A stretch of 12,946 nt of DNA, from assembly GCA_964426135.1 (NCBI GenBank), contig CAYRPN010000151.1:1-12946 (forward strand), in the 5' to 3' direction. The stretch is from CAYRPN01 sp964426135 (GTDB lineage: Bacteria > Planctomycetota > Phycisphaerae > Phycisphaerales > Phycisphaeraceae). The position numbers and the translations under genes are program-made. Shown here piece by piece: positions 10,084 to 12,946 of this stretch (within the stretch, counting starts at the first letter, position 1; each line of letters opens with the position of its first letter). The notes beneath the pieces were generated by a model. That model searched no databases. It was not told the DNA's origin and worked only from the letters and a program-made list of their open reading frames with translations.

Positions 10084-10190
10084 AAAGTCAAAATAGTGAA
10101 GTCAAAATGCAAAAGTCAAAAGTCAGAAATTGACGCGCCCACGGGCTCTGACTTTTGCATTTTGACTCTTGCATTCACTATTCTGACTTT
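10084..10190. repeat. A/T-rich imperfect hairpin built on AGTCAAA heptads
   Basis: The left arm, 10084-10118, pairs with 10149-10166 (18 of 18) and then, after a 7-base bulge at 10167-10173, with 10174-10190 (16 of 17). The loop is 10119-10148. The left arm has AGTC at 10086, 10100, 10114 and 10121, a 14/14/7 spacing that suggests growth from a 7-base unit. Its low GC contrasts sharply with the rest of the window. It sits between the two inverted family A copies. No open frame, transposase or T-tract is associated with it. Confidence 0.8.
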
Positions 10191-10278
10191 TCCGATGCAC
10201 ACTTCTGTGCGCCGCGCGTCGTCGTTGCAGGGTCAGAATCCAACCCGCTGGAAATGCCCCGGATCATCGGGCGCGAAG

Positions 10279-10310
10279 TGGTGGGTTTCGCGGACTCAAC
10301 CCACCCTACG
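10279..10310 (+). repeat. REP-like repeat, family A, right inverted arm
   Basis: Exact inverted copy of 10015-10046, with 232 bases between the two. It reads as the 8-bp stem GGTGGGTT/AACCCACC plus the tail CTACG. It resembles the copy at 2976-3009, apart from a paired substitution in the stem and a few loop changes. Confidence 0.9.
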
Positions 10311-10615
10311 AGCTACGAGACCCGCCCTTCGAGACCCGCCCAAAGTGGCCGGCCACCGACCCCCACCCCCTTGTTTTTCGACGTAAACCATTGCTTTATT
10401 TCACCTTATGATTTGACTGCCAAAAAGGTAGGACACTTTTCGGCCACTCGGTTTGGCCGCCCCTGGCCCCTGCTGACAGCTGCGAACCGACCTGGATTGC
10501 CAAAGAACAACGCCGCTTCGAGGGCGAAGCGCCGGCGGACCAACACACCTTACATTGCACGATCAGCCTCATAAGTTACACCTGCGCCGCTCCCCTGGTC
10601 TGGTAAAGTCCCGCC
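10311..10615. other. Gene-free upstream region of the caspase-like gene
   Basis: No credible coding frame is seen. The region begins with a short direct repeat (cgagacccgccc at 10316-10327 and 10330-10341, period 14) and a 12-base palindrome, gtggccggccac, at 10345-10356. A lower-GC patch follows at about 10375-10440. A small hairpin, cgcttcg-aggg-cgaagcg, lies at 10514-10531, roughly 85 bases before the start codon. The patch at 10375-10440 is the likeliest place for a promoter, but no convincing -35/-10 pair can be assigned. No Shine-Dalgarno sequence is obvious before the ATG at 10616. Confidence 0.4.
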
Positions 10616-11755
10616 ATGCTCTTCCACCGCGCCGCCGTTCCGTTGCTGCTCGTGCTCGCCAGTGCCGTCAGTGCCGCCGACGCTCCTGATAAAGCGGAGC
10701 CCAAGCCGCGCGGTCGGCTGCTCTTCTTCGGCGTCGCTTACGACGAGGCGCCGCCCAAAGGCTTCACCGTCGATCACTACAACTACGCGCCGGACAATTT
10801 CGCCAACCTGCTCGCCGCCCAATCCAAAGACCTTTTCACCGAGGTGAAAATCGCCACCGTCAAGGGCAACGCCGCCACCCGGGACGCCATCATGGCCAAA
10901 CTCCGGGCGCTGAGACAATCAGCCCGCAAGGAGGACGTCGTGCTGCTTTACTGGGGCACGCATGGCGGTACCGATGCCCAAGGCTGGAGCGCCAACCTTC
11001 CGCGCAACGGCAACATCCGCGGCAGCGACATCAAGGACGAACTGGGCAAGATGCCCTGCCTCGCCATGGTGCTCATCAGCACCTGCGGCTCCGGCGGCTT
11101 CGTGCGCCCCACGGCTGCGGCGATCGATCTGCCGGCGAACATGGCCGCCTTCGCCGCGTGCCGAAGGCAGCAGAGCACCAACAACGAACTGGACGTGTCG
11201 TTCCTGGAAGCCTTGGCGGGCTTCGGCGATGCGGACGGCAACGGCGTCGTCACGCTGCAGGAGGCGATCGACTACGTGCCCCGCCGCTACCGCGAACTGG
11301 TGCGCGGAGCGGGCGAGGACCAGATCCCCGTCCTCGGCCACGCCGACGCAGTGCCGCTGGATCGCCCGCTCACCAAGGTCAACGGCAGCCACGCCGCCGT
11401 CCTCTTCGACGGCGCCTGGTACGGCGCGACCGTGCTCAGCAGCACCGAAGGCAAATCGAAAGTGCGCTTCCTCGGCTGGGATCCGACCACGAAAACCGGC
11501 GGCTTCGCCTTCCCCGACGCCACCGTCACCGCCAACCAGATGCACCGCCCCACCGCCGACTCACCGGCCATCGAAGTGAAATGGAACGGCGAGTGGTACC
11601 CGGCGGTGATCCGCGAAAAGAAGCGGGAGAAGTTTCACATCCACTACATGGGCTACCCCGACAGCGACGACGAAACGGTCGGCCCCGACCGCGTGCGTTA
11701 CGTCTTCGGCAAGGGCGCCGGCGAAAGCGCGGGCGGCAAGCGGCGTAAGCAATAA
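10616..11755 (+). CDS. Secreted caspase-like peptidase with EF-hand and two tudor-like modules
   Basis: A 379-residue protein. Residues 1-21 are a signal peptide (LLLVLASAVSA, probable cleavage near A20/A21), so the mature protein should be outside the cytoplasm. Residues about 33-245 resemble the caspase-like (clan CD, C14-type) fold: the strand DVVLLYW leads to the presumed catalytic H116 in GTHGG, and LAMVLIST leads to C157 in TCGSGG. The context is atypical, since caspase-like proteins more often have GHG and D-x-C-x-SG. A canonical calcium-binding EF-hand loop lies inside this region: D205, D207, N209, V211, T213, E216. After it come two related modules of about 46 residues (260-307 and 318-364) sharing V-x-[FW]-[DN]-G-x-W-Y-x-A and [FY]-[LM]-G-[WY], resembling tudor/agenet SH3-like barrels. 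The tail is basic. Proteolysis is inferred from H116/C157; substrate is unknown. A long hairpin starts one base after the stop. Confidence 0.82.
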   Translation: MLFHRAAVPLLLVLASAVSAADAPDKAEPKPRGRLLFFGVAYDEAPPKGFTVDHYNYAPDNFANLLAAQSKDLFTEVKIATVKGNAATRDAIMAKLRALRQSARKEDVVLLYWGTHGGTDAQGWSANLPRNGNIRGSDIKDELGKMPCLAMVLISTCGSGGFVRPTAAAIDLPANMAAFAACRRQQSTNNELDVSFLEALAGFGDADGNGVVTLQEAIDYVPRRYRELVRGAGEDQIPVLGHADAVPLDRPLTKVNGSHAAVLFDGAWYGATVLSSTEGKSKVRFLGWDPTTKTGGFAFPDATVTANQMHRPTADSPAIEVKWNGEWYPAVIREKKREKFHIHYMGYPDSDDETVGPDRVRYVFGKGAGESAGGKRRKQ

Positions 11756-11756
11756 A

Positions 11757-11882
11757 GATTCCATTTGAATCACGCGCCGACCATCGATTGATGCCACTGG
11801 CAGGCTCGGCTGCCAGTGCCCACGCAGAGAGCACTGGCAGCCAAGCCTGCCAGTGCCATCAGCGCGAGAATCAAACGGAATC
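11757..11882. repeat. 126-base nested hairpin holding two inverted 24-base palindromes
   Basis: Outer arms 11757-11777 and 11862-11882 pair at 18 of 21 positions. Inner arms 11789-11819 and 11831-11861 pair at 29 of 31. Only an 11-base bulge (11778-11788) and an 11-base loop (11820-11830) are unpaired. Each inner arm contains its own hairpin, cactggcag-N6-ctgccagtg, at 11795-11818 and 11832-11855. It begins one base after the stop of the caspase-like gene, so it may end or stabilise that transcript. The nested design is more typical of a dispersed REP doublet than of a simple terminator, and no T-tract follows. Confidence 0.85.
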
Positions 11883-12046
11883 CGTATAAGACGGTCTGGG
11901 AAATGTAAGATCGTGCAGTCTTGTTCTGCCGCCCGGAATCTCCGCCGCGCCGAGAACAGAGAAAAGCTCACGGTGCATCCACTGACACCCGATCACCATC
12001 AACCCGGTCGCGTTGACAACGCGCACTCCTCCCCTGCCGCTCAACC

Positions 12047-12886
12047 ATGATCATCGACTCCCATCAGCACTTCTGGCAACTCTCCAAGCCTTTCCAATAC
12101 GACTGGCTTAAGTCGCCGCAGCACGCGCCGATCAATCGCGATTTTCTGCCCGAGCATCTGAAGCCGCTGATCGATCGCGCCGGCGTGCAGAGAACCGTAT
12201 TCGTCCAGACGCAGCACAACGTGGAGGAGAATCGCTGGGTGCTCGCGCTGGCGCAGGAGCATCCGTGGATTGCCGGCGTCGTCGGCTGGGTCGATCTGGC
12301 CAGCCCGCGCGTCGAGGAGCAGGTCGTCGAGTTCAAGCAGTTCCCCAGGTTCGTCGGCGTCCGGCACATCACGCAGGATGAACCCGATGACGATTTCATC
12401 ATCCGCCCGCCGATCATTCGCGGACTTCAAGTGCTTGAGAAGCACCGTGTGCCGTTCGATCTGCTCTTTTACGTCAAGCATCTGAAACACGCCGCGACGC
12501 TGGCGGCGCGGTTGCCGGCGTTGCCGATGGTGATCGACCACCTGGCCAAGCCGCGCATCGGGGCCCAAAGCATCGACGACTGGCTTCCCCACCTGCGCGC
12601 GGCGGCGAAGTTCCCCAACGTGTTCTGCAAGCTGAGCGGCATGATCACGGAGGCGCACTGGACTCGGTGGACGCCGGCGGATTTGAAGCCCTACGTGCGG
12701 CACGCGCTGGAGTTGTTCGGCCCGTCGCGCTGCATGTTCGGCAGCGACTGGCCGGTGTGCGAACTGGCGGGCAGCTACCAGCGCGTGTTGGAAGCGGCGA
12801 ACGAAGCGCTGGGGCCGATCAGTGAAGCCGATCGCGCCGCCATCTTCGGCGGAACCGCGACGAGGTTTTATGGGCTTGCGGTTTAA
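12047..12886 (+). CDS. COG3618-type amidohydrolase (L-fuconolactonase-like)
   Basis: A 279-residue TIM-barrel metal-dependent hydrolase of the amidohydrolase-2 family, the group that includes L-fuconolactonase and related sugar-lactone or 2-pyrone-dicarboxylate lactonases. It should act in the cytoplasm, as no signal peptide is seen. Barrel marks in order are H6-x-H8 in IIDSHQHFW (residues 2-10), FVQTQHN (52-58), VGWVDL (79-84), FVGVRH (102-107), VIDHLAKP with H165 (162-169), CKLSG with K195 (194-198) and the closing D234 in MFGSDWPV (230-237). Length and motifs are complete. The ATG at 12047 begins the usual MIIDSHQHFW; no strong Shine-Dalgarno is visible, and a TTGACA at 12013 lies too close to serve with a -10. 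The true substrate is unknown; no sugar dehydrogenase, transporter or regulator is beside it. Confidence 0.93.
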   Translation: MIIDSHQHFWQLSKPFQYDWLKSPQHAPINRDFLPEHLKPLIDRAGVQRTVFVQTQHNVEENRWVLALAQEHPWIAGVVGWVDLASPRVEEQVVEFKQFPRFVGVRHITQDEPDDDFIIRPPIIRGLQVLEKHRVPFDLLFYVKHLKHAATLAARLPALPMVIDHLAKPRIGAQSIDDWLPHLRAAAKFPNVFCKLSGMITEAHWTRWTPADLKPYVRHALELFGPSRCMFGSDWPVCELAGSYQRVLEAANEALGPISEADRAAIFGGTATRFYGLAV

Positions 12887-12924
12887 CCTGGGTTAGGAGC
12901 CGTGCAGGATCAACATCGCATGTG

Positions 12925-12945
12925 GGACGACTTTCCAAGTCGTCC
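12925..12945. repeat. 9-bp hairpin after the amidohydrolase gene
   Basis: ggacgactt (12925-12933) and aagtcgtcc (12937-12945) pair exactly around the loop tcc. It lies about 40 bases past the stop of the amidohydrolase gene and may act in transcript termination. It may instead be another dispersed palindrome; the window ends one base later, so a following T-tract cannot be checked. Confidence 0.65.
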
Positions 12946-12946
12946 G

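Noticed and set aside
10086..10130. Short spaced AGTCAAA repeats as a CRISPR array
   Set aside because: Units are only 7 bases with 0-7 base gaps; there are no spacers of usual length and no cas genes.
10015..10310. Insertion sequence or complete transposon
   Set aside because: Inverted ends are present but there is no transposase frame inside and no clear flanking target duplication; kept only as a possible non-autonomous unit.
10514..10531. Small hairpin before the caspase-like gene as a riboswitch or operator
   Set aside because: It is a single 7-bp stem with a 4-base loop and no known riboswitch motif around it.
12013..12018. Consensus -35 hexamer TTGACA upstream of the amidohydrolase gene
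   Set aside because: At 17-base spacing the -10 position would be a GC-rich hexamer only a few bases before the ATG, so it cannot work as a normal promoter.

Overview
The window is GC-rich bacterial chromosome, most likely from a planctomycete (phylum Planctomycetota). The best evidence is the large secreted PSCyt1/DUF1549/DUF1553 cytochrome-type protein at 96-2759 (minus strand), a family expanded in that phylum. A secreted caspase-like protein with tudor-like modules and the many palindromic repeats between genes also fit. No rRNA, tRNA, CRISPR array, transposase, integrase or phage gene is visible. I could not place it below phylum level.

Layout: a 95-base edge with a small G/C hairpin; the PSCyt1/DUF1549/DUF1553 gene (-); a gap of about 330 bases holding an inverted pair of a REP-like repeat; a free-standing tRNA-binding-domain protein (-); a 1334-residue AsmA/TamB-like envelope protein (+) that converges on, and overlaps by 14 bases, a small LigD-type 3'-phosphoesterase-like protein (-); accD, the acetyl-CoA carboxylase beta subunit (-); divergent from it a fumarylacetoacetate hydrolase family enzyme (+); a 650-base gene-free repeat island; a secreted caspase-like protein with an EF-hand and two tudor-like modules (+); a 126-base near-perfect hairpin; and a COG3618-type amidohydrolase/lactonase (+). 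The last 60 bases carry another hairpin.

Most genes look like independent housekeeping or accessory units. There is no clear multi-gene pathway. accD and the LigD-like gene share a strand and could be co-transcribed. accD and the FAH-family gene share an 83-base divergent promoter region. The FAH-family enzyme and the amidohydrolase both belong to families that act on small carboxylic acids or lactones, but they are about 2 kb apart and a joint pathway is only a guess.

The most unusual content is (1) the caspase-like/EF-hand/double tudor-like protein, and (2) at least six different palindromic repeat types in 13 kb, one of them in frame inside the AsmA-like gene. One type recurs at two sites with a paired change that preserves its stem. 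I saw no convincing new multi-gene system.
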